This document shows positions 44,129-57,282 of a DNA stretch of 64,000 nt, in pieces; position 1 is the first letter of the stretch; each line of letters begins with the position of its first letter. The notes below the pieces were generated by a model. That model worked only from the letters and a program-made list of their open reading frames with translations, did not search any database and had not been told where the DNA came from. The position numbers and the translations under genes were made by a program. This DNA is from Mixophyes australis (Eukaryota > Chordata > Amphibia > Anura > Limnodynastidae), in the NCBI GenBank assembly GCA_036250195.1, contig JAVHZZ010000002.1, positions 365,884,124 through 365,948,123 on the forward strand, written 5' to 3'.

Positions 44129-46725
44129 AGAATAAAGATAGATCATTACGCCCTTGCATAGATTTTCGTGGACTTAATGCTATCACTATCAAAAATCGGT
44201 ATCCCATTCCTCTGATTACTGAGTTATTTGATCGGATCAAGGGAGCCCGGATTTTTACTAAGTTGGATCTTCGTGGTGCCTACAACTTGATTAGAATCAG
44301 GTCCGGTGACGAATGGAAAACAGCTTTTAACACCAGAGATGGGCATTATGAATACTTAGTAATGCCCTTCGGGTTATGTAATGCCCCTGCTGTTTTCCAG
44401 GGCTTCATTAACGAGATCTTTCGGGACTTGTTATATGTATGTGTCGTAGTATATCTGGACGACATACTCATCTTTTCCCAAGACCTGCCTTCACATCACC
44501 AACAAGTGGCCGAAGTTCTTTCCAGACTCCGGAAAAATTCATTATTCTGTAAATTAGAAAAATGTTCATTTGAGTTGCCCCATATTCCATTTTTGGGTTA
44601 TATTGTTTCCGGAGTTGGTCTGCAAATGGATCCAGAAAAGGTGAATGCTGTGTTACTTTGGCCTCAGCCAACTACTCTTCGTGCCATTCAGCGTTTTTTA
44701 GGCTTTGCCAATTACTATAGACGCTTCATTCAAGACTTCTCTTCAATTGCATCTCCCATTGTGGCTTTAACTCGCAAAGGGGCCAATACTAAGCAATGGT
44801 CATCTGAGGCTCTCCAAGCCTTTCAATTTCTTAAAGAGTCCTTCTCCTCTGCTCCCACCCTTGGACAGCCTGATGTGACGCTTCCCTTCTTTCTAGAAGT
44901 AGACGCCTCTAATGTTGGTTTAGGAGCCATTCTCTCCCAGAAATCGGAGCAACAAAAATTCCATCCTTGTGCCTTTTACTCTCGGGGTCTTCTGCCTGCG
45001 GAGAAGAATTACACCATCGGGGACAAGGAGTTGCTGGCTATTAAAGTAGCATTGGAGGAGTGGAGATATTTGTTAGAGGGAGCTCGTCATCCGGTGACAA
45101 TTTTTACGGATCATAAAAATTTGTCATACCTACAGTCTGCTCAATGTTTAAATCCTCGTCAGGCAAGATGGTCTCTTTTCTTTTCCCGTTTTGATCTAAT
45201 CATAACCTTCAAACCAGCTGCAAAGAATAAAAAAGCAGACGCTCTATCTCGAGCCTTTGTGGCGTCCTCAGACGTTGAAGAGATTCCTAACCACTTTATA
45301 TTAGACCCCAAATGTGTTTCTCTGGCTACTTCTTCCACTAAAGTGCTACCATTTGGGAAGACCCTCATGCCTCCTGCTCTTAGGAAAAAAATCCTTTCAT
45401 GGTTTCACTCTTCTCGTTTCTCTGGACACGCTGGTGAACGCAAGACCTTTGAAATCCTCTCTCGAAGTTATTGGTGGCCTTCTATGAGGAGAGATGTCAA
45501 AGAGTTTATCGCGGCATGCGATTTATGCTCCCAGTTCAAGACCCCCCGCAGAACTCCAGCGGGGTTGCTTCAGCCACTACCCATTCCATCTAAGCCTTGG
45601 ACCCATATTAGTATGGACTTTGTTACTGAGCTTCCTCCTAGTAAGAATTGCAACACCATTTGGGTAGTGGTGGATAGATTTTCGAAGATGGCGCATTTCG
45701 TTCCCTTGTCTGGTTTACCTTCTTCTTCTACCTTGGCTGAACATTTCATTAGAGAAATTTTCCGTATTCATGGATGTCCGTCCGAGATCGTGTCAGATAG
45801 AGGAGTACAATTCGTTTCCAGATTCTGGCGGGCCCTTTCCAAGACCTTGGGCATACGATTAGCACTCTCATCTTCCTACCATCCTCAATCGAACGGACAA
45901 ACTGAAAGAGTCAACCAAGATCTTGAGACTTTCTTAAGGATGTTCTCGTCAGCCAATCAAGACAACTGGGTAGAATTACTTCCTTGGGCTGAATTCGCTC
46001 ATAACAACATGTACCATGAGTCATCGTCTAAAACTCCATTCTTTGTGGTTTACGGTCACCATCCGTCTTTCCCGGAATTTCCTGCCCTCCCGCCCACCCA
46101 AGTTACTGCTGTTGAGACTTTGTGTCAAACCTTCAAAAATATTTGGGCTCAGGTAAAAACCTGTTTAAAGAAGACATCTGCCAGGTATAAGTCTTTTGCG
46201 GACAAAAAGAGACGGGCTATTCCACCATTGAAAGTCGGAGACCGGGTGTGGCTATCTACTAAGAATATTCGTTTGAAGGTTCCATCCATGAAATTTGCTC
46301 CCCGTTTTATTGGTCCATATAGGATCATTCAAGTTATAAATCCAGTTTGCTTCAAACTTTTACTTCCCAAGAGTCTTCGTATTTCCAACGCCTTCCATGT
46401 TTCCTTGCTCAAACCTCTCATCATCAACCGTTTCTCGGTCCCTCCTTCAGCACCTCGGCCACTTCAAGTTCATCAGGAGGAAGACTTTGAGATTACTCAG
46501 GTTTTGGATGCTAAAATTTCGCGAGGAGTTCTTCGTTTCCTCGTGCATTGGAAAGGCTTTGGTCCTGAGGAGCGTTCATGGATCAAAGCTGAAGATCTCA
46601 ACGCTCCAGCCCTCTTGAAAAAGTTCTATACCAAATTTCCGGACAAACCCGGTTCCAGGTGTTCTGTGCCCACCTTTAAAAAGGGGGGGTACTGTCACTC
46701 ACCGGACTGTGAGTGCTACTTCTAA
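44072..46725 (+). CDS. pol: Pol part: RT, RNase H, integrase and chromodomain
   Basis: The open frame begins just after the lesion and has no start codon of its own. Numbering from codon 44125: RT with QGF and YLDD at 110-113, RNase H residues D260, E302, D329 and D372, integrase zinc site H428, H435, C465 and C468, catalytic D498, D558 and E594 (35 residues between the last two), the GPY motif at 730-732, and a chromodomain at about 785-845 (FEITQVLDAKI, RFLVHWKGF, WIKAEDL). All catalytic residues are present. The chromodomain places it with the chromoviruses, specifically the Tf1/sushi group of vertebrates and fungi. The last codons read through the polypurine tract into the 3' LTR. With the upstream frame break, this copy should not produce full Pol by itself. 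Confidence 0.92.
46678..46689 (+). promoter_or_regulatory. Polypurine tract
   Basis: AAAAAGGGGGGG, three bases before the 3' LTR; it primes plus-strand DNA synthesis in LTR elements. Confidence 0.85.
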
Positions 46726-48423
46726 GGTAGCTAGGAACCGTGTCCGTCCATTATAATGAGGTACTGCGCATGTGCAGTCCCTTCTAACCTTTAGTTCTGT
46801 TCCTTTAACTTAATTGGCTGATCAGGCAACAGTCCCTATATTAAGCACCTGTGGTCAATACCACGTTGCCTGATCTTGGAGTCTCATTCCTCATGAGTCT
46901 CTGAAGGTGTTCCAGTGCCTCCTCGTGTGTTCAGCTTATGCTGATTCCTGTTTGCCGTTTGTGGTTTCCAGACCACTTCTACTCCTCGTGTTCCTAGTGA
47001 CTCCAGCAGCTGATTCCTATCCGCTGCCTCCGTATATCTACAGTTACAGATTACTGCAAACTCTCCTGTGTTTCATCGTGACTCCAGCAGCTGATTCCTA
47101 TCCGCTGCCTCCGTATATCTACAGTTACAGGTTACTGCAAACTCTCCTGTGTTTCATCGTGACTCCAGCAGCTGATTCCTATCCGCTGCCTCCGTATATC
47201 TACAGTTACAGGTTACTTCAAACTCTCCTGTGTTTCATCGTGACTCCAGCAGCTGATTCCTATCCGCTGCCTCCGTGTGTCTAACAAGTTACAGATCTCT
47301 CCAACTCTCCTGTGTTACATCGCTACTGTTCCAGCTGATTCCTGTTAGCTACTTCAGCGTGTCTACAGAGTCCTGCTCGTCTCAGCGCTCCGGTCTGCAT
47401 TCTACCTGCCGTCAGCTGACCCACTGCCTACTGCTTCTACAGTGTGTCCATTTGTGTCAACTTGCCTGTTAGCATCGAGTCTACGCTCCTCGGCTTCCAG
47501 CTCTGCTACATCGCTTCAGCTCTCCCGTGGTCTCCTGCTGTTCAATTCAATATACTACTGCTTCCTGAGTATTTTGTCGTCCTTGCTGGCCTACCTACAG
47601 TGCGCTGCACCTACCTGCCGCTTCCATTCTGCAAGGACTTCTCATCTCGTCAGTTCCCTGCCGCTCAGGTATCCCTGCAGCTATCTCTAACAGCCTGCTC
47701 ATCTGAACCACGGTATGCATACTTCTCATTGACTGTGCTGGTGTATTGCATATCCATCTGGACTGAGTTGCTATTATTGACTGTGTTTCCTTTTGCTGGA
47801 CTATTCTAGTGACTTTTGTTTATCTGTGCAGTGCTGTTCATTCATTATTATTATTGTGTGCAGTTCAAAGTGGGACCAAGTTCAGTGTACCCGTGTAGAC
47901 TCTGCATTGCATTTATCTCCTCGTGTCCTTCCTCACATATATATTCAGTGGTACAACTTGCTAGAGGCAGACCACTGATTCCTGTTTCCCTGTGTCACCA
48001 GTTGCATATATCCTCTCACATAAGCAGTGGTACAACTTGCTACACGCAGACCACTGACTTCCCCGTTACCTTCACCTGGATTCCATTCCTTCACTACAGA
48101 CAGCGGTACAACTTGCTATACGCAGACCGCTGACTTCCACCTCCTTATTACTCCTGGACATTCCTTCTCACTATAGCAGTGGTACAACTTGCCGTGCGCA
48201 GACCACTGACTACCCTCACGTGCCCTTGTCCATCCGGATACTCATGTTCAGTTACCTATTGGTTACCAGTGCTGCTAGTCATAGACTTTCTGAGCATTCT
48301 CTAACCATCTGCTGTTTCCAGTTCCATTATCACCCTGCCACCAGAGTATCATATACCAACTCTACTGCTCTGATAAGACCATCAGCGGGTGATACTGGGT
48401 AAAGACTCCTAGTGCCCGTGACA
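46693..48423 (+). mobile_element. 3' LTR of the Ty3 retrotransposon (1731 bp)
   Basis: TGTCAC to GTGACA, the partner of 40754-42438. It has four 81-bp units instead of three and a 35-base deletion after gactgagttg (47760-47770). In the third stem-loop (48101-48132) the stem reads CAGCGGT/ACCGCTG. Confidence 0.95.
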
Positions 48424-48428
48424 CAGAC
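48424..48428. repeat. Target-site duplication, right (CAGAC)
   Basis: Exact copy of 40749-40753. Confidence 0.95.
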
Positions 48429-48721
48429 AACACAAAGGACATTACTCGTCGGACATAACTCGGAGGATACTGGACGAGTGTGAATCAATGCGTGCAGCCA
48501 TTGCAAAAAAACTGAAACACCTAAATCCAGAAAACAGGGCAGAGGCGGAATGTTTAATTATGGAGATTATGGAGGTCCTCTATAGGGCCAACAGAGGGGA
48601 ACTTACCCAGTACACAGGGTTGAAAGAGTTCCATAGGCCTGCCCATCCACTTATTTGTCACTACCTCCACACAGGCAACAGCAATTCATGGATACTCCAG
48701 TACATCTTCTGTCTATAGGAC
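48429..48721 (+). pseudogene. MADF-protein exon 2, 3' piece
   Basis: After the insertion the exon continues. A good open segment reads RRILDECESMRAAIAKKL, then NPENRAEAECLIMEIMEVLY, RANRGELTQYTGL and a stop at 48718. This is a helical C-terminal region of the Harbinger partner protein. A near duplication (acattactcgtcgg/acataactcggagg) sits close to the junction. Confidence 0.5.
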
Positions 48722-48870
48722 CTCCACACCAAGCAGTAGAGTCAGTATGTTGCAATATAAAGGAAGCCCTCCATCATTGAAAAATGTTGAACAGTACCAC
48801 TATGAGCACCTTTGATTTTTATTGGTATGCATTTTTTTTTCAAAGTTTGTGCTCAGCTTATTTATAGGTG

Positions 48871-48872
<2 letters not shown>

Positions 48873-48917
<45 letters not shown>
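48873..48917. repeat. (AT)n microsatellite
   Basis: About 22 AT units between the MADF remnant and the hairpin at 48986. Confidence 0.9.
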
Positions 48918-48924
<7 letters not shown>

Positions 48925-48985
48925 AGGGAGTGATTTTCCATAGGGATTAGCTAATCCGCTGACGGAATGTAACTAGTTCTCCATC

Positions 48986-49027
48986 CATGTCCTCCACCTG
49001 TGTAGAGATACACAGGTGGAGGACATG
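48986..49027. repeat. Perfect 19-bp hairpin
   Basis: The arm catgtcctccacctgtgta (48986-49004), the loop gaga, and the exact complement at 49009-49027. It ends two bases before the solo LTR candidate. Confidence 0.85.
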
Positions 49028-49029
49028 GG

Positions 49030-49434
49030 TGTGGCAGAATGGTAGTAGTGTGTGATTTAACTTTCATGTTTTTAGAAAGGTTTTAAAATGTCTTTTGCAG
49101 TTGCAGCAGGCTGAAATGGTATGTCTGGCTGTAGTGAAGAGCACCTGATGAGACTTCTTTCTCTGAGGACCAGTTGGGAGTGTCATGTGTCAATCAAACT
49201 AAGGCTGTGGGAGGAGTCTTGAGTATAAAAGACTGTATTGTGCATGAGGGGTGGCGTGGTCGATGTCAGTTAGTGGCTGGTGACCAGAGAGGGAAACTGG
49301 GTTTAGCCAGAGTTAGGTTGCATAATGTCATCCTGACAAAAGTTTGCTGCATTAATGTAATGTGAAAATAAAGCACCATTTATTTCAAGCTAGAAGCTGT
49401 TTGTGACTGATGTCTGCCAGGTATCAGTGTCACA
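49030..49434 (+). mobile_element. Probable solo LTR (about 405 bp)
   Basis: Starts TGTGGCAG and ends AGTGTCACA. It has a good TATA box (TATAAAAG, 49224-49231) and an AATAAA signal at 49367-49372, in the order of an LTR promoter and polyadenylation site. Flanks ATGGG and AGGGG differ at one base. No internal retroviral sequence is adjacent. The boundaries are inferred. Confidence 0.5.
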
Positions 49435-49980
49435 AGGGGTGTCAGGATGATTACTATTGTGACCGTGTGAGGGATCAGATACCAATTAGCGTCAGCCATT
49501 TTTGTCAAGCAGCAAAAAATGGATAACTTCAAAATAAACACCTTACCGTCCCGCTCTACCTAAACATATGTCAAATCTGACTACCAAACTAAAGCAAAAC
49601 ATAGTGCAGTATAGCTCAATCACAGGCAAAGTAGCAAGGTTTTCTCTTAGCGAGGCTCACCAGCCTCAGTCCCCAGAGAGATGGAGACTGTGCTGAGAAG
49701 CAGATTTTTACCTGCACTGCTCAGGTGCACATCCTAATTAGCAGCAGGTTAGTAGGTCACCTACCTGAAAGATCTGGCTAAAGGCCTAATGGATGTAACC
49801 GCCACTACTCTTTCCATCCATAAACCCCAGGACCCTTTTCTGGCTTTTCCACAAGCTTTAAGTCTTGCCACATCTCAAAGCTACTAAAAAAACACATTCT
49901 CCTGGGGTTTTAAATGCAGTATGTTAGAAATCTAGTAAAAACATACCTGTTAAAATGACTCCACCCTTGATTCTGTCACG

Positions 49981-50044
<64 letters not shown>

Positions 50045-50827
50045 GGAAGATCATGTATCTGCAGGAAATTCTTGAAGTCATTAGGATTATTCTCCACTAT
50101 CTCCTGTAGCGGTGGCATATATGAAAACGACTCTCTCCTCAGCTACCAGTCCTTGGTCCAACAACTGCGATTTTTGTTTCTCTTTTCCTCCTATTTATTA
50201 TTTGCAGCATGGTGACAAGCAGACAAGCATGCAATTTATAGGGCAGGCTTATTATAACAATAAAACCTACCTAGTGTACAGTTATGAACGGCGTGAACCA
50301 AACATAAACTATATACAAAACAACACAAAGCAATGAATGGCAATGTTGTTATTTCTTCTTCCTGGATGTTTGTGTGTGTGTGTGGTGAGGTTCAGCCCAT
50401 TATTTAAATTAGGTTTCATATTGCTGAAGGGTAGGCAGATATCTGTAGAGTGTGTACGGAGTCACAACCTTTTCAGTAGATGGTCATGAGAGATGCAGAT
50501 CTCAGATCAGATGATAAATCATGTAGGTGAGTATGCATGAATCAGCACGCTCATCAGGACTTTCAGTTGTTGGTAAAATCGTTACAGAAATCACATCTGA
50601 AGTAAGATCGCATAGATTTATGCTGGTCTGTTTGCAGCTGACATTTCCAGGAACAGGATCAAACCAAGTTTGGGTTGGTGATTCAAACCTGTCCAGACTG
50701 GAGGTGTGTAATTATTGTAGAATATGATTAATTAGGAGACATGGTTAATACAATTAAGTGCTGGACAAGTTACAGATCTCCAATCCATAGGTAGAATGCT
50801 CTGAAAGAATGTGATATGTCAGACCAA
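49435..50827. other. No gene recognised; (AT)n at 49982-50038
   Basis: Contains a 57-base (AT)n run and a short (TG)n near 50371. The rest shows only short open frames. Confidence 0.5.
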
Positions 50828-51002
50828 GGGCTAGATTTACTAAGCTGCGGGTTTGAAAAAGTGGGGATGTTGCCTATAGCAACCAATCAGATTATAGCTA
50901 TCATTTTGTAGAAGGTACTAAATAAATGAAAGCTAGAATCTGATTGGTTGCTATAGGCAACATCCCCACTTTTTCAAACCCGCAGCTTAGTAAATCTAGC
51001 CC
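50828..51002. mobile_element. Palindromic MITE with 3-bp duplication
   Basis: Arms of about 66 bases (outer gggctagatttactaagctg, then gcctatagcaaccaatcaga) are inverted with very few mismatches. The flanks CAA are identical (50825-50827 and 51003-51005). The 3-base duplication fits a Harbinger-type MITE. A decayed relative is at 37857. Confidence 0.8.
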
Positions 51003-52218
51003 CAAGTATCTTCTTCTCCTATGATGACTACAGAGATCAGGTAATGATGGGAGTATAGAGGTCGGGATCCCTGTTCGCACTAAGTTGGTCTGCACCGTTG
51101 AAAGAGTGGGTGTAGTCAAAAGCTGGCAAACCCATCTAATTTATAAAGATAAAGATGGGCCAATATAAATTCTTCTTAAAGGGTGAACTAAATTAAAATA
51201 TAAGTTGTTTTATATAGAAAGGTAATTTGTAAAATGTATAAAAGCTTACAAGAATGAAGCTTATCAAAATAATTACAATTCCAGAAGCTTATTAGAAAGA
51301 AACAATGGTGCTCATTCCATTTTAACTCACATTTATTGCCTGAAATTATATATTTGTTTATAAACTGATATTAGTAAACTTTTTGTTGTAAGGTGCCTCT
51401 ATGGGGTTGTTGTTACTTTAAAATGCAAGTAATGCTACATTAGTATAATAATAGTTATCATAATAAATATATTCTTTTGCTAGTGCCCTTGAGACCTCAT
51501 TTCCCTGGTCTAAAACCAATTGAAAAACATCACAGTGGTTCCAATCTGATGACAGTGGATTATTTGTGGCTAACAAATGTCATATACAATAAAATCCTAA
51601 ATAACCATATTCCTGTTTGTGCTTCTGTTATGTAGGCAATAAAGAGAGTCAATTTTTAACATAATCATAAACATAAGGAAAAACTATATAATATGCCTGG
51701 ATTATCTAATGAATTATGCTTAAAGGGGTAGGAAACACTCAGTCACACTACAACATTTATTGCAGTTTGGCGGGTGGACAGGACAGTAATGAGTTATATC
51801 TGCTGAAAGAGATTGTCCCACGATTGGAAGCAAGTGTCATGTGAACTGCTGTCATCCTACACTGGGATGACCTGTTCGACCATGTATGTCCCACTGCTGT
51901 CCAGTCCCCCAGCATTAATGTTGCAATGTAGCTGGGGGTTTCCTACTGCTTTAAGTTAACTTGTCCAACATGCTGTCTGTTCTATCCTGCAGAAATAACA
52001 GCCTGTTCTCTTAGGATGGTGCTTCTTTCTCATACAACAATGCAAAGCTAGAATAAGTGCATGCAGCGATGTCACTAAACTTCATTTTAAATGATTCTGC
52101 ACCTTGAAGCAGTGCCTGAACAGCAAGTTCTGTACCTTGCTTTGGGCTTATCCTGAGAATGACATTATCAGAGGCTAGCTGCTTTGTTATATGGCCTTGG
52201 AAATAGATGAACCCAACG
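51003..52218. other. No gene recognised
   Basis: AT-rich DNA with short open frames only. Confidence 0.5.
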
Positions 52219-52374
52219 CAGTGGTGGAACTACCATTGGTGTGGCAGGTGCAGTGCACCAAGACCTATTGAGATAATGGGGTCCGCTGCAAGGCAGATGC
52301 AGAGGGTCGGGGGCTCTGGTTCCCTCCTCCCTGCCTCCCAGCATCGGGCCCACAACTCACTAGTTCCGCCTCTG
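52219..52374. mobile_element. hAT-type MITE, relative of 8490-8637
   Basis: Ends CAGTGGTGGAACTACC and, inverted, CAGAGGCGGAACTAGT. Internal text (gtgcagtgcaccaagacc, gagataatgggg) matches the copy at 8490. The target duplication is unclear. Confidence 0.6.
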
Positions 52375-53245
52375 ACCAAATATATACTAAAATTATGTAC
52401 AGAATTTTAAGTACACAGTAATTCTAGTTAATATCTAAGCTTAGAAGTACACACTAATACTTTTATGTATGCATATATAAACCCTGCATACTTGCATGAG
52501 GCTGACTGACTAGACACCAGTGTTTGATCAGCTGTTAAATTAACAATAAGCAGTATGCTACACCTGGTTTCTCAGCTAATGAGCAGCCAGAACAGCTGGG
52601 GATGAATCTCACCTTTTCCAGCAACACTATGTTGTTGACAGCTAGCATCCTGTGTTTTCTTGGCAACCCTATCTTTCACACAGAGATATATAGAGATGAA
52701 ATTAGATCATATGTGGTTTGAATCTTTATAAAAAGTCCTTACAAATGTATGATCTTGGTCTATACTATATAGCCCCAAAAAAGGAAAGACATAACTTTTA
52801 TTATTTAACACACAGCTAACAATTGCTTTCCTATGTCTGCATGCCTGTTATAATGCAAATCTGTATTTACTGATATGTTCATAGTATAGATCTTTAAATG
52901 TGATAGCTGACTATAGCTGCTTATCTCCCCATCCACATTTCCACTGTCTGGATCCCTTGTCCAAGCTCTTACTTCAGGGCTGCTGTGAAACAATTAGAAT
53001 TAGACCACCTAGCTACATACTTTACATAATAGCAGTGCTGGAGCTGTCAGTGGGAACAAATGAGTAGCTAAACAAGAAAATGGTTGTAAAATGGGACACA
53101 GAACATTAATTTATAGCAATTGGCCATTTTTCTTACTAAAAACACAGCTTCCTCCTGGAAAATTATTATGAAACATAATTGAATATGCAGTTGTACCAGT
53201 GCTAAATGAATAAAACCGAGAGTCTACTAGACTGACCATCTAAAT
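52375..53245. other. No gene recognised
   Basis: No supported feature. Confidence 0.5.
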
Positions 53246-54100
53246 CAGGGGTGGCCAACCAGTCAGAGACTAAGAGCCCAAATATATATATAGATACTGC
53301 AAAGAGCCAACTTTACCTTTTATAGGTGTGTGCATATACATATATACAGCATAAAGAAACACATACATTCCATACACACATTAAAAATGTATAATAATGT
53401 CTTGCTAAACGAAAAAGAAAATATCCAACATTGCCACAATAATCATCAAATCAGCACAGCTCGGCTCTGCACTACACTTATCTTGCTGTTGTGTCCAGAG
53501 GGGGAGGGTTCAAAGGGCTAATTATATTCTCTTCAAAGTAGCTCATGCTGCTACAGCATCCCCAATCTCTGTGGAGGGAACTGTTAAAATGGGAAAACAA
53601 ATCCATAAATGGCCAATATGCTTCAGACCTCCTCATATACCCCTCTGGCCTCTTCACAAGTCCATCAGATCTTCCCACATGCGGTCAGAAATACTCACAT
53701 GCCATCATACCTAACCAAATGCCCCTTGCATGGCAACCAGACTTCTCCAAATGCCCATCAGACCTCCCCACATTCCATCAGATCTCATTAAATGCCCCTT
53801 ACATACCTATAAGCATCCCCACCTGCGACCAGCTCTCATCACATGCCCTTTGCATGCCATCAGACCTCGCCACATGCCCCTTACATCCCCATAAACATCC
53901 ACAACTAGTCTTGTCTGTGACACTGCACCTGTCTCTACATTGTGCAGAGGAGATTTCATAATGCCACTGATCCCATTCAGTTGAGCATTTCATTGTGTTC
54001 CAGTCTGCCCCTGCTGGCATCCAGGGCACTGTTCTGCATTCAGGCTGCCAACTAGGAGCCACATTTTAAAGCTCAAAGAGCTGCAGGCTGGCTACTACTG
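53246..54100 (+). mobile_element. Charlie-like hAT non-autonomous element, copy A
   Basis: The left end CAGGGGTGGCCAACCAGTCA and the inverted right end CAGTAGTAGCCAGCCTGCAG are terminal repeats. Flanks ATCTAAAT and ATCTTAAT match in 7 of 8 bases. An internal minisatellite at about 53620-53910 has units like catcagacctccccacatgc. There is no transposase. A partial inverted copy lies at 18618-19042. Confidence 0.7.
53620..53910 (+). repeat. Minisatellite inside the Charlie-like element
   Basis: About ten variable units of 25-30 bases containing catcagacctc and acatgcccctt. The array is shared with copy B. Confidence 0.7.
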
Positions 54101-55951
54101 ATCTTAATGATTGAACATGTCAATTAATATGATACATAGGAAATGGGTTCAAACATTTTTCAAGTTTCTGAATGGTTAACTTGACCTAATTGTAGGTGTG
54201 TGCAGGGAGTGTACAACACAGACAGCTGGAGAGCAGATGGCTGTCTAAGATGTGACTGTATTGCTCCTCTGACTCCCTGTTCTGCATGTCCCACCCTCGC
54301 TCTGCCACTGAGTACCAAACAGAAATTACCTTTAGTTCTAGGCATAGAAGCAAATAGTGTGATGATCCTTTGTGTGTATTTTTTTTTCTTATTAATTTTG
54401 TTAATAAAATTAGTAAATTGGTAAAATAGTCTTATCAGTGGCATTATATTTGGCCCATGCATTTTTCAACACTTTACTGCATGAATGTCACTGCTGAGAG
54501 TTTATTACATGCATCTAACACACTTTGTATAAAAAAACTTATTCTCCCTTATGTTACCTTTCACTCTTCCGCCCTCTAATTTTAAAATTTATTTTGAAAA
54601 TAGGACCTCAAGATCTCTATGCAGTACTCAAGGTTAGGTATAACTGGTGACCTATAAAGTGGCACTGCCACCTCTCTTATGATAGCTTTCACAAACAGGC
54701 AAAGGCACACTAAGCATTTGCACTCATACACCAGAGATAGAAAGGATAAGAAGATGAAAAATAAAGCTTGAGGTTTAAATAGGCAATTGTCACCAATCAA
54801 CTCAAAACAGATTTAATTATATTATGCAATAATACAGTTTAACAAAGCTAAAATACAAGACTAACAATTATAATAAGGTATGCTAGAAATCTCTAAGTTA
54901 AATAAAAAATACTTTAATTTGTAATTTTCCAAATTAAGTTTTGCATTTTTCTAGGCTTTATAATACATACTAAGGTTTGAATATAATATCTTCAACCATA
55001 AAGTAATGTGTATTTTAAACCATGAATTGGATTTAAATTCAAAATATCAGCTCATAATAATATCTGTTTATAATTGTATTATAATTTTTTATTTTAATTT
55101 CAAGTCTATATGTATCTATCTATCTATCTGTCTATCTATCTATGTTTATTTATGTTTATTTTGCAGACTAAACATACTAAAAATAATGAAGTGTGATGAA
55201 AACAAGTAATCTTGTCTGCAGCAGATCTATTTGTGATACATATCATACTCTATCTGGTGTATCATGTAGTAACCCATTTCCAACCCAAAATATTATTATT
55301 TCCTATTCACCTTTAAAGCCTTACCAAATAAAGGATGAGTAGAATCATGACTATCAGGTTCTGTGTTAAAATGTAGTTATTGAGTAATAGCAAATAAGTG
55401 CTCTACAATGTGAACATTTTACCAATTGGTGGAGCTATGCTGTTGTTTTCTATGGATAACACTGTGGTTGACCTTGACAAAGACTGAGACAAATAAACTG
55501 CTAGAAATACCTTAAGCACAGCTATTTTAATTTATATTCATTATTTAAATATAAGACAGATATAATCCAGAGTATGTTATATTTATGAATATTAATTTAC
55601 TGGGTATATTAGAAAATAACAAGCATTACTATAAAATATTTGTTTGTGTATTGTAAATGATGTGTAAGCAAATAATTGTACTACACTATTCTCCACCAGC
55701 CGTATAATTTAGCAATTGATTTATTTGCAACAGATGTTGCATAATTATTTGCTTATACACCTTAACAAAACTAACAACATAATAATTATGAATAAAGAAG
55801 CAAACAAAAGAAATCATTGTGTTTCTTCAATAATCAGCAACATAAAATGGAAACAAGTAAAGAAAAGTAAAGAAACAAACTAAATAAATCAGTGGTAGTA
55901 AAAGCCTTCTTTTTTTTACAAAAAAAACAAATATCTCTTTCCCTCTCGCGC
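54101..55951. other. No gene recognised; (TATC)n at about 55112-55142
   Basis: AT-rich. Apart from the tetranucleotide array nothing is assigned. Confidence 0.5.

Positions 55952-56037
<86 letters not shown>
55952..56037. repeat. Compound (GT)n(AT)n microsatellite
   Basis: GT units (about 55959-55991) followed by AT units to 56037. Confidence 0.9.
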
Positions 56038-56040
<3 letters not shown>

Positions 56041-56352
56041 ACTATTGTAAAAGTTGGAAAATTACTAGTCTTTGTGTGCCCTGTCTGCAAGTGGACTCTT
56101 TGCTTGTATTCAGTTTTGCGCAACAGAGAGAGACATAGGAACCCTTTGCCTCCCTACACTGGATCACAGGCACATACAAAGAAAATATTATCACACCAAA
56201 TTGTTCTTTAGAAGCCACATCGGCACGCTTATTAATGGGGTATGGACCTACAAAGGGTATTTCTTAGTAGATTTTATATAAAAAATAGAAAATTGATTTG
56301 GAACAAAACTGTCACATATAACTTATGAACAACACTGTTTAGTATCTATTGT

Positions 56353-56406
<54 letters not shown>

Positions 56407-56759
56407 CTTACACAATCATACATATAAACATGGTCCTCAGATTTACAGTGACTAAGAGGTACCTCTTTACCCTCTAACACTGTTCCACAATATCTATCTA
56501 GCAAGGATAACTAATACCAGATCTACACACACAGTTCTTTTACAGATACTTTAACTTTATAAACACATAACACGGAAATACATTTGAAAGTCAGGCAATA
56601 TGTCTCAAACCAGCAAAAGGGCAGAACACAATAGTCTTCAGGTCTCTCCATCTTTTCTTCTAATAAAGAATGACTCAGTCCAGTCACTGAAAAGTGAATT
56701 AAACATGGATTACTTATCAGTATTGCTCCCAGCCTCTGGATCCCAAAATGGCTCCTCTC
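56038..56759. other. No gene recognised; (AT)n at 56357-56400
   Basis: Short open frames and one AT run only. Confidence 0.5.
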
Positions 56760-57282
56760 TGTCACGATCTGCCTGCAGGTCCTGCCTCCAGGACTATTAG
56801 ACTTTATTATTTGTGTTTCTTTTTATGTGTTGCAGCAGTACCTCTATTCACCAGAAGTGCTGCTATTGTGCCTGCTTCTAGTCCCTTAGGAGTTAACATT
56901 GCTGCACTAATTATCCCTGGCACCTGGGTGTTCCCTACGTATACCTGTGTCTCCCATCCCAGCATTCATTGCTGTGGTCACATCCTGCTGTTCATTGTTG
57001 TCACTTCCTCCTGCTGTGCTCCTGGGTTTATGCTGCTTGGGATCTCTGCATACATTCTGCTGACCTGTATCATCTGTCAACCTGGTATTTACCTCTGCAT
57101 TTCCCTGCACTTGCTGCCTGGAATCTTTCCATACCTCCTGTTTACCTGCAACAGCCATAAACCTGGTAATTACTGCAAAGCTCATTATTACATCGTCTGT
57201 TCATACCCTTCAGCAATAAACATTGAATGTTTTTCCCCTTATTCGTGGCTCCTTAGCTGTATTCCTGCATTGATTCGTGACA
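56760..57282 (+). mobile_element. Probable solo LTR (523 bp)
   Basis: Starts TGTCACGA and ends TCGTGACA, an 8-base inverted repeat as in Ty3 or ERV LTRs. An AATAAA signal is near 57215, about 65 bases before the end. The long open frame through it (56748-57479) has no known domain and is probably incidental. No target duplication was found. Confidence 0.45.
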
